This document shows positions 49,565 through 61,210 of a stretch of 64,000 nucleotides of DNA, in pieces. Under the pieces are notes generated by a model. That model worked only from the letters and a program-made list of their open reading frames with translations. It ran no database searches and was not told the origin of the DNA. The DNA comes from Breviolum minutum Mf 1.05b.01 (taxonomy: Eukaryota; Sar; Dinophyceae; Suessiales; Symbiodiniaceae): positions 100,887 to 164,886 of the forward strand of contig DF239751.1 in NCBI GenBank assembly GCA_000507305.1, in the 5' to 3' direction. The stretch's first letter is position 1, and every line of letters begins with the position of its first letter. A program made the position numbers and the translations under genes.

Positions 49565-52500
49565 ATGGATGGGCCTCAGCTTCTACAATGGCTGGAGAAT
49601 CGCTTGAAAGAAGAACGAGAAACTCTGGAACGACAACATGCCATTGTCCTGGCGCAGATGCAGGATATGTTGCCCAAGAGGACTGGAGCATTTCGAAAGG
49701 AATCTTATGTAGACTGGGGTAAGTGGTCCTAGTTGCAACCTTTTTGTTAGAGAAAGTTGAAATCAATCAAAGAAACTCTCTAAATAATGAATCTGATGGG
49801 TGCTCTTCCCTGCATGGGCTCATGATCAATGATGTCTTCATATGTCTTCCCATGCATTTGTTCTTTGTGTTCTCATGTGTTCTCTCTCAACAGGACCTTT
49901 ACTGACGTTGAGGGTGACAACTTTACACATTCGGTTGAAGCACCCGGAGTTGAAGCTGCCTGGAACAAGATGGTCTGTTGGATGCGCTGATGGAGGGTCA
50001 AGACGGATGATATCCCCCTACCTAGGATTCCAGTGGCATTTGAAGGTTTAAGTCGGGATTCCCTACTAAAAGTAGGATAAACCTGGTGGTGACTGTTACT
50101 TGGTTGGGATATATAGATCCAAGATGATCCAAGTCATGTTTTCTTGGGTTTTAGACTTTAGATAGCTTCCACTTCTACAAGATGGTTTTTGGGACTTGTG
50201 GCAAAAAAGGGCACTTTTGTAGTGATTTATCTCATTTAGCACGATCCTGTATCATGTATAATTATTCATCCATGTATCAAACCTTTCTGAAACACCGATC
50301 AGTATGGGATATAGATGGATATATATATATATATATAGTATCTCGGCCAGATATCTGGTTGGATCCCCCCAAAGAAAAGCCCTTTGGATGGACTGAGACG
50401 CGTCACAAAAAGTTTGCATGGGAGCTCCCTTTTCTCATCCTCCAACACACATGGAACGGATGAACTGAGCACTTCAAGACTGGTTTCCTTGACCATCGGC
50501 TTATGTTTTGCTTCCATGACTATGGAAGGAAGGGTTGGGATGTTTCTCTCGATTTTTGTGGTTTGTGACATGTGATAGTCAGCCAGGTCTGAGAAAATGA
50601 ACATGGGAGGTGACAGTATTGAATCTGTGAAGTGTGATTTGCATAATACCACCTCGATTAGTAGATTAGTGACATTCTCAGATTTATTTACCAAAAGAAG
50701 CCCAACTGATCCTCCTGTAGTGGGACGCCCTTCGCTTCCATCCATTTGAAGACAAGGTTTGATCGATTGTCTCTTCAGGTCACCGGTCCAGAACACTTCA
50801 AGAAAGCGAAGAACAAGGTTGCAGGTCCAGCGACCTCGCTGAGACAATCTTTATCTATGGATTTTCAATCAAGACAGGAATGTAACTGGACTATGTTTTG
50901 ATGGAGGATGGGACGTGTAGGGTCATGTTTGTAATGTGTCCACGTCCATCAAACGTTTGGAAGATGACTGTATAGACAATTTTAGGCTATAAGGTCTTCC
51001 AGAACCGAGGCGCCAAAGAAAACTCGTGTTGCGGAATGATCTGACTCGGACCATCCAGGGAAAAAGAAAGAATGAACAAAAACAAATGGACCATCCAACG
51101 GAGACAATGTCTCCATACCTTGACAAATATATGATGTTTTTTTTTGCATTTGCATAATATGTATAAATAGCCAATCCTGGCAACGCCTTTTGCTTCAGGT
51201 TTGAAGGAGCGGTGGTACCATCGATGGCATCCACGAGAGTTGGTGCATAGCATGACATTCGAAGTGTTTTTTGCAGTGCTTATCCTGCTCCAAGCCTTGA
51301 GCAACTGGGCAAAGTCGAACAGTTTCCGGGGAAGGTGTTGTTTTTTTTTCTTTCTTTTAAATGAATTTTTGGGTTAAAACAAATATTTGGATTCAAACGT
51401 AGCAATTGAGAATAGATACCAGCTTTGGCTTGCCACCTGACATCTCCACTTATGGTGCTGGATATCATCCCCTGCGGAAGAGGCATGGCGCTGGAGGTTC
51501 AGTTGCAAGGCTTGGATTGGGGTTACACTTTAAACTACGTGCCTCGGTCAAAAACCGGAACCCCCCAAAAAAGCCATCCCACCAGAAATACCAGGTGAAA
51601 TGAGGCCTTAGAGTGGTGGTTAGGTGGTTAGTAAGTGTTGATTGCCGGTGCAAATACCAATCGGAATAATTCTTGCTTAATTTTGAGGGAGCCAGGCTCC
51701 ATGAGAAGGCTACCCTTGGGTGACCTTGTGCGAACACATGATATTTTCAGTTACACACTTTTCACAGCGCTATGGCAAGGAATCTATCATTTCTAGCCTT
51801 GACAGGGTATTGCAGGCCAAGACTTGAACAATTTTGATTTTTTGGACACTTGTGCTGTCTATACAGTCGGTTGAAAAAAACAATATATATATATATTTAT
51901 TTATTTCTATATTTATATATATACACGTATATATACACGTATATATACACATTAGATTCAGATTATTAGATTATTGTCATGTTTTGTGGTGGGAAAACAC
52001 CGAACATGACGGGGTGAACAAAAAAAACGTGTCTCATTGGGGTCCGAAGAGTTGCCGGAGCAAAAGAGAATGTTATTATAGTACCATATAGATCTATATT
52101 ATAAAGAGTTGAATATCTTCGAAGACAAAACACAAACAAAACGCGATAAACTCAATAAACCATGTCTATCTACAAAAGAACAATCTGGCGTTTCTTTTTC
52201 AAATGCTGCAGATCAAGAAGTTTCTGCAAAAATGTTGCATAGTGTTCGACTGGTTTCCAAGGATGGCTATACCCTTCCAGGAGACCAGTCTATGCCGGGT
52301 TTGCAAGTGCTTCTTGAAGTCTTTGAACTGATCTTTGGATGTTTGTTTGGTCTAGAAGTTGTCCTCAGGCTTTGGGGCATTGGATGGAGCTCCTTGGAAT
52401 TTAAGCTTAAGCTGTTTTGGGTGACGCAGATCGAATAGTTGAATTTCATTTCCTTTTAAAGGTTGCAAATTCACGTGGGGTTTTCCATGTGTCTCCAAAC

Positions 52501-54468
52501 AAACCGGGTACGTTTCAGACTTTACCTCAAATGATTGTAGATGCTTAGACGACTGAGGTTTTTTCACTTCTTTTTGGAACTTGTTTGATCTTTGCTTGGT
52601 GTCTCTATGGTGTATTGAGATGGGTGTCGAGCTGATGCCTTTGCAGAGTCCGTCCCTGCGTTTGCTTCGCTTGGTGCGGCTGCTTCGTTTGGTGAAACCT
52701 TTGCGTACCGTCAAGAACTTTGATTCGTTGAAGCTTGGAAGTGCATGATTCAACAAACATTTGCTCCTGCAACTTGAAGTTTTTCACCTCAACCTCTTGC
52801 CCCAAATATTGATGGGTCAAAGAATCAAGATCCCATCACCGCAATCAAATGTTGTTTTTGCCTCATGTTTGAAAGTTTTATGGTTGGATTACCGAACTCT
52901 TTGTTTTCAGATTCAATGGTCGTTGCATATCGTTGCGGTTGATGCCTCAAGGATTATCATGACTACGGCATTGAAACACAGCATGGGCGCGTTGTTCTGG
53001 GCATCAATTATCCTTCTGGTTGTTGAGGTGATGTTGGCGCTTTTGTTTCTTCATGGCGCTCGGGGGCAAACATTTTTGTTTTTGTTGTTGTTGTCGTCCC
53101 CGGTGCTGGTGATATATATATATATATGTTTGCGTTTGAAAGTGCAACACGAGTCTTAATGGATGTACTTGGACCATAGGAGTGGTCACCCCGCATATAC
53201 CCTTAAATGAATCCAAATCATAATTCTCATGTTGTCTTAGCCTTAGTTTCACCAGGATGCTGATATACCATGATTTACCTGTAATAGCACATTCAATTGT
53301 CCCATCATCTCTGGAGAGCCAAGGTTGGGCCAATTGGCTATCAGCTTTTTGCATAGCAATTCGGATCATGCGATTCAAACCGAGACAGAGGTGCAACGAA
53401 AGCTCTTCGAATATTTTGGCACATTTCCACGCAGTTTCTCGGCTTGCTTCAGTCAGTTTTGCGTTTGGGATCAAAATGGATGACAATTGGGTCATGCAAG
53501 GGTGTGAACACAAATGTTGACCTTAGGAATAGAATGGTATAGACGGGACCTACAACGTTCTAGACCTGTTTTCTCATCGCCCAAACTGGAACATGTGCCA
53601 ATATAAACGCACACACACACACACACTTGATGCAGTGATATGGCATTCAATAGCCCAAGCATATCATAATCATACAACTTGTCCGGAGTCGTGGAGGTAT
53701 GCTGACTATGTTTCAGCTGACACTTGGAACCTGGGTACCCGTGGCACGTGATTTGCAAGAACTTCTCAGTCCCGCCTTTAACATGTTCACAATCCTGTTC
53801 AAGGGCGTGTTTGGCTTTGCTGCCGTTGGGGTCATCAACGGAGTTTTCATGCAAGAAACATTAAAGGTAGCTCAAACGGATGATATCATCATGATGAGGG
53901 ACGTGGCTAGGAAAGAGAAGCTTGGCAAGAAATATGGGTTCAATGTCCAGCACGCTGTAGTTGCAAGAGTAAGAGTTTAATTTTTTGACTTTGGCTTAGC
54001 TAAAGAAGCCTATATAGCTGAGATGGCAATGGATTGGAGAACTTTTAGATGTTTGTTTATGGCAGGCCTCTCAACCTGACACTAAGGAAGCTGCATGCTC
54101 GAAAGATGAAACGTTTCTTTCACTACACAGATCATTCACGTGAGACTCCCATAACAAGGGCCGAGTGGAGGCAAGTCATGGAACGTGATGATGCGCGTCA
54201 TTGGTTTGGTGCACAAGGGCTTCCCATCAGAGACGCAGACATGATTTTTAACTTGATCGACACAGACAACAGCCAGTCCATCAGTGTGGAGGAACTCGTT
54301 TCGGGTGTCTCCCAACTTCAAGGAGTAGCCTCTGGCGTGGATGTGGCAGTCTTACAGCGCACCCAAAACTATTTAGTATCTCTCGTAGAAAAGATCACTG
54401 TGGCAGCCCAGTTGCGACAGACTGAAGAGGTCCGAGCCACTGTTGCAAAGCAGTCAGTCAGTTTGTAG
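49565..54468 (+). CDS. Single-domain voltage-gated cation channel with EF-hands (paralog 2)
   Basis: Start at 49565: MDGPQLLQWLENRLKEERET, then LERQHAIVLAQM, a coiled coil like the N-terminus of paralog 1; first exon to about 49718. Candidate linker exons at about 49895-49988 (VEGDNFTHSVEAPGVEAAW) and 50780-50815. S1 exon from 51199 (HSMTFEVFFAVLILLQAL). S2 exon about 52255-52420 (GLQVLLEVFELIFGCLFGLE). S3-S4 exon about 52579-52726 (WNLFDLCLVSLW; SLRLLRLVRLLRLVKPLRTV, six regularly spaced positive charges). S5 exon from 52952 (MGALFWASIILLVVEVMLAL). Pore start about 53388-53433 (EYFGTFPR). 53697-53919 (MLTMFQLTLGTWVPVARDLQ, S6 GFAAVGVINGVFMQETLKVA). 54087-54468 (LHARKMKRFFHYTDHSRE to VAKQSVSL, TAG). 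EF loops: DHSRETPITRAE (position 6 Gly missing, degenerate) and DTDNSQSISVEE (canonical). The S2/S3 junction lacks a normal AG acceptor in my reading. It lies 1.7 kb after paralog 1 in the same direction, so a tandem duplication is likely. Confidence 0.85.
53606..53627 (+). repeat. CA dinucleotide microsatellite
   Basis: About nine CA units inside the intron that splits the pore region of channel paralog 2 (53434-53696). Confidence 0.9.
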
Positions 54469-55850
54469 TTTGGTGTAGGTTTTTGCTTGCTCTGATATGC
54501 TCTAATTGTGTTTCAGCCATCCAAAAAGACATGCGTGCATGTTTTGTAGTTTCACCAGTGCAATCGCCGCAAGGCGTGGCCAGTCTTGTCAAAAGAAAAA
54601 GTGCTGAGTTTGTCCGAAATGAAGACGGAATTTCAGCTGTTAAGCTCTCTTGGTCGTTCGAAATATTTCACAATCATTGAAAAAGAGAGCACTTGTAGAA
54701 ATTAAACCCAGGCAATCGTATCAAGTACAACTAGCTCAGGAGATGTTTCAATGACAGCCGCCCAAAGTCGCCCTGGTCAGGCTCTGGATGGTCAGTTCCA
54801 TGACCGGATTCCGGATTGCAAGAAATTCAGTTCAGTGGCTAAGTGGAGAGTCAAGGCAGTGTCATTGTTATGTACGTATATATATATATATATTATTATA
54901 TTATATATTTCTGAATCATTATGAATCTAATTGGAAAATTGAAGACAGTGACGTTCTGCTTCAAGCGTCTTGCTTGATCGAATGTCGGAAAGCAATGGAA
55001 AGCAATGCAGTAACGACTCTTGCGCCCTGCCTGTGTTTTTTAGATGAAACTTTCGCTGGTTTTTTATTTGCACAATTCGCCAATGTGATCGGCTTCACCT
55101 GCAAAGTGTGAATTCAAAACAGTTGAGCGACAGCAAGTGCAACGGGCTGTCCAGCGTTGAACAACCGTTGTCGGATTCCACCCTGAATATACATAACACA
55201 ATGATATGGCATGATGCACAGATTGGTGCAACAATATCATGTCTTGCATTTCCTATCTATATGCCAGGATTTGTAGTGTTGTTGGGCGGATGTATTATTG
55301 CAGTAAGATTGTTCGCATTTTGCCAACAAGAACCAGACATGGGTGTTGTGAATTGTGAATTTTGGACAATCTTTGGGTTTTGGACAGGGGAAAATCAAAT
55401 TCAGAATCTCCGTATCTACTGTGTTTCACTGCATTGGATATTCAACGACCTTGGAAGCCCTTGGAAGCAGAATCAAAGAACGTTTGTTGAATGATAAGGT
55501 AACTTTTTTTGATGTCCAGAATGTTTTCGAGGCCAGAAATATGGCAATACTGCAGTAATTGCAATATTCGGCGTGCATACAAGTGAATTCCACAACTCAA
55601 CTCAAAACATGTTATCTAGAATCAATTTGTGTATAGTATGCACATGTTTGGTGATTGGTTGTTTGTACAGTAAGTGTTTTGTTCCGGTAGTTGACATGGT
55701 TGACTGGTGTGTATTTAATTGAGGCCTTTCACAGGATTCCTCCGGGAGTTTGTGGGCACTAGACTAGAATGGATGCAAATATTGCATTCCTTACATCCTA
55801 TGGGATCCCTACAGGCCATGTTGCATTTATCTGACACAAAGTTCAGTCAC
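54469..55850. other. Spacer, no supported gene
   Basis: AT-rich, with a TA microsatellite at about 54872-54908. Open frames at 54788-55111 and 55108-55494 have no domain or linked splice signals. Confidence 0.45.
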
Positions 55851-56104
55851 ATGTGGCCGCAAGAGACTTTGGTGTGCTGTAAAGGTTGTGGGACCATTGT
55901 AAAGACCATCGAATCCGCAGCCAGCCAGTTCAAGCCACCCATGAAGGGTTCCCATGAAGAGCCTACGGTCGCCCTGGCGCCGGAGTCCACACTTGGCTCC
56001 GGCATTGATGGGCACCGGGAAATGTTTCGATGGTTGGAGGATCGGTTGAAGCAGGAACGCCGGTCGCTCGCGCAGCAACATGTGCCCTGCCTGAAAAGTG
56101 TTTG
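55851..56104 (+). CDS. Channel-like N-terminal exon (possible third, truncated paralog)
   Basis: The open frame ends HREMFRWLEDRLKQERRSLA, then QQHVPCLKSV and TGA. The part WLEDRLKQERRSLAQQH matches WLENRLKEERETLERQH at the N-terminus of channel paralog 2. The frame is open well upstream (FKPPMKGSHEEPTVALAPES), so the exon start is uncertain. No S1-S6 exons follow before the strand switch, so this is either a truncated copy or a different gene sharing a coiled coil. Confidence 0.5.
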
Positions 56105-56582
56105 AGAGGTGGATTGGATTGAGGGAGGTGTTTGGCGGGTTCCCCGGCTTGATTCCAATGAGCTCGCTGCTATATTTTCCTTCTTCCTTCTTCCTTCTCC
56201 ATTATCGTCATGATAGTAGTCGTCATTGCTTACCCATTTGGCATAGGTCCGTTTTTGAGGTTTGAACGAGTGATTTCATTGTGTTTTTGGTTTTAGCGGC
56301 TTAGTTTTTGTAGAGATGGTAGAGAATCTTACCCGAGGCCCAGTCCCCAAGAACACGAATGGACTTCGTTATTAGGGTGGCATCAAGGGGATGCGCTTAG
56401 ATGGTTCGCTCATGTTGGTTTGTTCACCTGTTTGGGTCTCAAGTTTGTTTTTAAAAATTGAAGGTTCACAGAGTTCCCCATGGCCTGCAGAATCGTAGTA
56501 ATAAGAAGATATAGAAGAAGAATGCATGCATAAACTCTTCCAAAAAAAATGCAGTCACACCCCATAACAGGCCAATTCGGCC

Positions 56583-57236
56583 GTTCTTCTCCATCTCAGA
56601 TCCCTCAGGCCATGCTCTTGGATGAGTTGCGCTTCATGGTGAGCGACTGGGCACCGACTGAGCCTTTGACGTCACAGGACGAAGTGGACACAGATGCCAA
56701 CATCCACGATGCTTGGACCATGAGAATGGGGCCCATGGTCATGTGATAATACCTGGACAGGGGCTCGCCGGCCTAAATTAGCCTATAAACATTATATCCA
56801 GATGATTATAGAGATCTTACAGTAAAGCATTTTATCAATGCAATATATTCTATCAATACATATGTCTAACCATCTATCCAATAGTCTGAATCTACTATAA
56901 TCTATTCTAATCTCATCCAATCTAGCCTCACGTACTCTACCTTCATCTCATCTAACCACAACTCAAGAAATAAGCAATTCATGAAACTTCTATAACTTGT
57001 GCAGCCGGCTGCGTTGCCACCTTGTTTTTTTTGTTGTCCTTCAAATTGGTTCGACCTGCCTTCGCGGAAAGGACAAAGCCTCATCACCACTGGGGCCATC
57101 TCCATCGGCGCCCTCGGCTATGTCACCGTCACCTGGCACAGTGTCCTTTGCGGCTTCCGACGTCGCGGTGAACGTGCAGTCCGAAGTCATTTGGACGCAA
57201 CAAAAAACCCACAGAAACGCAAGAGGACACGATAAG
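56583..57236 (+). CDS. Candidate exons downstream of the channel-like fragment
   Basis: About 56601-56747 reads IPQAMLLDELRFMVSDWAPT, then SQDEVDTDANIHDAWTM. About 57055-57236 reads LPSRKGQSLITTGAISIGAL with one membrane helix, then a basic tail (GFRRRGERAVRSHLDATK) and TAA. They could be the C-terminal half of one small tail-anchored protein. A second open frame overlaps the last block, so the frame is not certain. No family recognised. Confidence 0.35.
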
Positions 57237-57852
57237 AGCTGGTGAATCTGGAGTTTGTTGAAAAAGGGGCATTATATAATAATTGTTCTATATCAAACAT
57301 TTTTGTAAAAGTGACTCCAAAAATTTTTTGACTCTCAACATGTTTATGGTTAATTTAATTATTGATATTGGAAGTATTGGAAGTGAACAATGCGAGTGAC
57401 TGGTGGTCACTAAATGGTGAGTGGTGGTATGCACCAGCGCATGCACCTATATGCATGTTCAGCCCCCACTAGAATGTGGAGGAACTATAGAGATCATCTT
57501 TGCCAAATGTACCTGAGTGTGAATCTTCCTTAGTTACAATGAAATGTCCGGCGAATGTACCAGAAATGTCCGGCGAATGATCAGTATGTATGTGCACACT
57601 TACTTACAGTGAAAGAGGTATTATAGAGATTATGTCCGGCTGTGTATCACTACTGCTATTGTTACTTGTTTCAGTGTACCCGGATGTATGCCACCACCCA
57701 TCTCCCCTCGACTGCACATCGGTGCGGCACGTGGCCTGGCAACTTGATGTCTTAGTCTTGTTTGGTTGTCTCGCTCATGGCTTTGCCAGACTCATGTTTT
57801 GTCATTGAGTTGAGACAAGTGGCAAACAGGTGCGCGCCGGACCTTTTTTTCC

Positions 57853-57947
57853 TCCAAAGCTTCAAGATGTGTTTAACACACATCGGGAACTGCGATTGAA
57901 ATCCAAAGCTGCAAGACGTGTTTAACACACGTTGGGAACTGCAACTG
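57853..57947 (+). repeat. 49-bp tandem duplication at the strand switch
   Basis: Two copies starting TCCAAAGCT at 57853 and 57902, each containing GTGTTTAACACAC and ending GGGAACTGC, with about five substitutions between them. Confidence 0.85.
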
Positions 57948-58341
57948 AACTGCAACTGCAACCAGTCACAAATTTTGCCTTGATGGCTTTTTCAGCTGCC
58001 TTGATGCTTTCGCGGTCACAATCACAATCCTTGGAGGTTGCAAGCGCGACCTTCATTTCTTTCCTTAGTGAGCAGGAGCTAGCATCATGTAAAACCTACT
58101 GGTCAAACATCGTCTGATGTTCTTGATTCACACATTTGGAAATGCTGCCATGAATTTTTTGCTGAGTATCGAGGTAAGGTACCGTTGCAAATTTAAACAC
58201 CAGCAGCTTAAACAGATCTTCTCATGATTCAAGTACTCCATGCGCAACTCCATGCGCATATCCATGTTCACCGGACAAAACGAGGAGGTGATGTCAGCTG
58301 CTTTTTGTGCCAAATGCTATACATGAACAAATCAACTATCT

Positions 58342-58485
58342 GTCGCCGGACTTGAGTAGTCAATATCAGTCGCCGAACTTGAAATTAGCAACAGTCGCCA
58401 GACTTACATGAATCAGAAAATCACCAGTGGAAAAAGCAGCATTGAATGAATCGCCAGACTTGAATGAATCGCCAGACTTGACTGG
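58342..58485 (+). repeat. Short dispersed/tandem repeats of TCGCCAGACTTGA
   Basis: At least five variants of TCGCC(A/G)GACTTGA occur within 150 bp, the last two in direct tandem (unit 18 bp, AATGAATCGCCAGACTTG). They lie in the gap between the plus- and minus-strand gene sets. Confidence 0.8.
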
Positions 58486-58554
58486 ACACAAGCAGCTGCA
58501 AATTAGTCTTCTTTTGTCGGAACTCTTGTCGGAGGCCAACTGATCCGTCCTGGC

Positions 58555-58905
58555 CTAGGCACCCTTNAGATTAGGGTTTTGCTTTTTACACATGATAATT
58601 CCAGGGTTACAATATTTGCAGCCCCTGAGTTTCTTAAATCTGGCTTTGAGGTGGAAGCAGCCCTCTTCATGAAAAACATCGCTATTGGGATTCATACACA
58701 GTTCCAGCTGCTGTCCATCCGCACTCACTGACAATGTTGCCCCATCCGGACTCACGTTGATTGGTGCGCCACCCGTATTCACTTTGATTGCTGCCTTTGG
58801 GTAGTGAGAGGGAGTGCAGCGCAGAAAGATCAGAAGTCCAATAAGGCCAATATTCATAGCAAGCGATGCCATGAGCATCAACATCAAGGCTATGAACAAA
58901 TCCAT
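58555..58905 (-). CDS. Small membrane protein with Cys/His cluster, partial
   Basis: Reads MDLFIALMLMLMASLAMNIG, then LIGLLIFLRC, a single N-terminal membrane helix. A Ser/Val/Gly segment follows, then a cluster with FHEEGCFHL and RGCKYC spacing that could hold a metal ion. The end runs into an ambiguous base at 58567, so the C-terminus is not known. Similar Cys/His tails occur in abundant lineage-specific dinoflagellate proteins; I cannot name a family. It is the last frame of a minus-strand block that reads towards the plus-strand genes. Confidence 0.45.
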   Translation of the reverse strand: MDLFIALMLMLMASLAMNIGLIGLLIFLRCTPSHYPKAAIKVNTGGAPINVSPDGATLSVSADGQQLELCMNPNSDVFHEEGCFHLKARFKKLRGCKYCNPGIIMCKKQNPNXKGA

Positions 58906-59096
58906 ATTACAGTACCTATATATGGATAAAAGTTTGAACTCTCAAAAGCTGAGTGGCAAACAAATGAAAACAGGCACGGCTGAGTGACAAGTGGAATGGT
59001 GCTACAAGCTTTCTGCGGCACGAATGCAAAAGGCAGCCTTAACTTTTCTCAGCCCTGTTGCTTCTTTTTGGTGAGTCATGGCATAAGCCGGTGGGT

Positions 59097-60179
59097 TCAA
59101 AACCTTGTTCCTCGGGGTGTTGCACTGAACTTGAGCGCTGTGAAGTCCATGCTATGGTTGTCCATGAGCGAATCAAGAATTGCAAATGGCACCTCGTCTG
59201 CGCTCATGCCCTCCAATTCAAAATCCCATTCCAGGATGTCCTGCGCCTTCACCCTTAGATTGCCACAGGGAGGGAGCCATACAAAGCCAATCCAGAAAAA
59301 CAAACACACACGCGGTATCATTAGATGACAACAAAGAAAGTGACCAATTCGGCTAAGGCGCTTCACTGGGGGAAGTACATGCAGCTTGTCCAGCTGCAAC
59401 TCATCTGCCCATGTCCAAGAACCAAAGATGTCGTTTCCGGCCAACCTTGAAAAGCTCCTGAGTGGATTCTTGTGGGTGAAGCCATCTGACGTATCCTTTG
59501 TGATTTTCATCATCCCAATCCATCAAGGCGCCAACGAAAAAGGGCAAAGACTCAGCCTTGACAATGATCCAATCCCCTGGGGTGACATAACTCTTTCTCT
59601 CAACTTGTCGTTGCCCTCCAGCAACACCATTGACAGTGACCAACATGTCCTGCGGTTGATTCGCTATATCAGCGCCTGGGGCAACTTGAAGCATCACGTC
59701 GTCCGGAATGGCCGGGAAGTTGTCCTGCGTATCCGACAAAGGCACTCCCGAACCAAGTCTTGTCAAATCTTCCAATATTTCATGGATGGGAACACCGACG
59801 TAGCCCCAGTCATTGGTTGCCACCATCTCTAACCAGCGCAAGCCAGATTCATGCTGCTCGTACTGATTCTGCGCAGCCAAAGAACGCCCCAATTGCCGAA
59901 CGAAATGCAAATGCTGTTCCGACTGTGTTTGAGTGAACTCGTGTCGAATCACCGGAGGCACAAGCTTGGCAATCTGAGAAAACTGAGACGCTGAGACTAA
60001 CAAGATGGCCCGGCTCCACATCTGTCCGTCACAAATTGCTTCCAGTGACAGTAAATTCCTGATCCATCCCGAAAGAACTCAATCCTGTGGATATTTCTCA
60101 GTCGCTGAAATTCGACGCCAATGATTGACCGCACCTTCTCAAAGTCCAGTGTGCTGCCAAGGTGATCCCATCGCCCCAT
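59097..60179 (-). pseudogene. Minus-strand coding block in three frames (two frameshifts)
   Basis: Three overlapping frames read as one protein. 60179-59997 begins MGRWDHLGSTLDFEKVRSII and ends in frame near YCHWKQFVTD. It continues in another frame as MWSRAILLVSASQFSQIAKL, NDWGYVGVPIHEILEDL, SYVTPGDWIIVKAESLPFFV and RWLHPQESTQELFKV (60021-59401). It then continues in a third frame as NDIFGSWTWADELQLDKLHV (59513-59097). The breaks near 60025 and 59450 are single-base changes, so this is a decayed copy, an assembly error, or an intact gene with tiny introns. Family not recognised. The neighbouring frame at 60393 has a GHSHGSID motif that recalls uncharacterised transposon-associated proteins. 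Confidence 0.5.
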
Positions 60180-60392
60180 GGAGAAACCTCCTTAGATGCG
60201 GCCATTTTTCAAGAGCTATTGACAATAGAAAGTGCTGGAGCAGCATGCATGTCTTCAGCCAAAGATGTCAGAGAATTTGAACAATGTTGCTCCAACTGGT
60301 CGAAAGTGAGGTAGGATCGCCCTTTCAATCCAGTCACCAATCTTGAGAAAAATCCTTAGACATGACAAGACCGCAGGACAATTAAGACACAG

Positions 60393-60647
60393 TCACATGT
60401 TCAGTGCATTCAAGAACTGACTGAAGTTAAGCTTTGTCAAGAAACTGTCGATGCTTCCGTGGCTGTGGCCGACCAACGGAAAAGCAAACCCGAAGGTATG
60501 CAGGCGGCTCCCATGCAAGAACGATAGGATACACATTGCGAATGCCATCATAGTCCTATTCTTTGTCTCTTTGGGCGTGTTATCGCTGCAAATGCCTTTG
60601 GGTCCAACGGGCACCAAATTTAATACAATGGCATACAAATTAACCAA
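60393..60647 (-). CDS. Minus-strand fragment with VGHSHGSID motif
   Basis: Reads GSRLHTFGFAFPLVGHSHGS, then IDSFLTKLNFSQFLNALNM. The pattern G-H-(T/S)-H-x-x-(V/I)-D is typical of a DUF7869-like nuclease/transposon-associated domain found in expanded plant and protist families. It lies directly upstream (in reading direction) of the frameshifted block and is probably part of the same gene or element. Confidence 0.35.
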   Translation of the reverse strand: MVNLYAIVLNLVPVGPKGICSDNTPKETKNRTMMAFAMCILSFLHGSRLHTFGFAFPLVGHSHGSIDSFLTKLNFSQFLNALNM

Positions 60648-61210
60648 ATCAAGCAGTGACTTTAGCCAAGAGGCAAATTCTTTCTGGTAACCCCTTGGAG
60701 CTCAGCGTTGCTTGGTGGATCTCTCTCAAGATTATGGATGCCTTGGTAGTGGAAAAAGAGCCACTGTCAAAAACAGGAATTAATCAATCATCCGTCAAGT
60801 CACCTGCATGTTGGCTCCGTGCTTGCTGTTCTCAAGCACGGTCCAAACTCTCCAAGGATCATGGCCACCTTGGATAGAGCCATGAATGAACGCCAATCAA
60901 TCAGCTCGCCGGACCATTAGCAACAAGAGTGGGCATGTTGCTGCTGAGAAACGTGGGCCTTGCCAGTTGACTCCCACTACACCGACAACAAATCGGGCTC
61001 CTGTTTTGAAGAGAGTGGTTCCCAACCTCAAGCGCTAAAAACTTTCAGTTGTCAGCTGTATTTGATAGCTCTGTTGCGCAAGAAGGAACCATTAAGACAG
61101 GTCGCATTCCGGCGATGGTCGGCAATTTGCATTTGTTCTGGTCCATTTTGTCGATCGACATCACCCTGATATCAGGTCAGAAAGACAAGTGAATACTTCA
61201 TTAGTAACTT

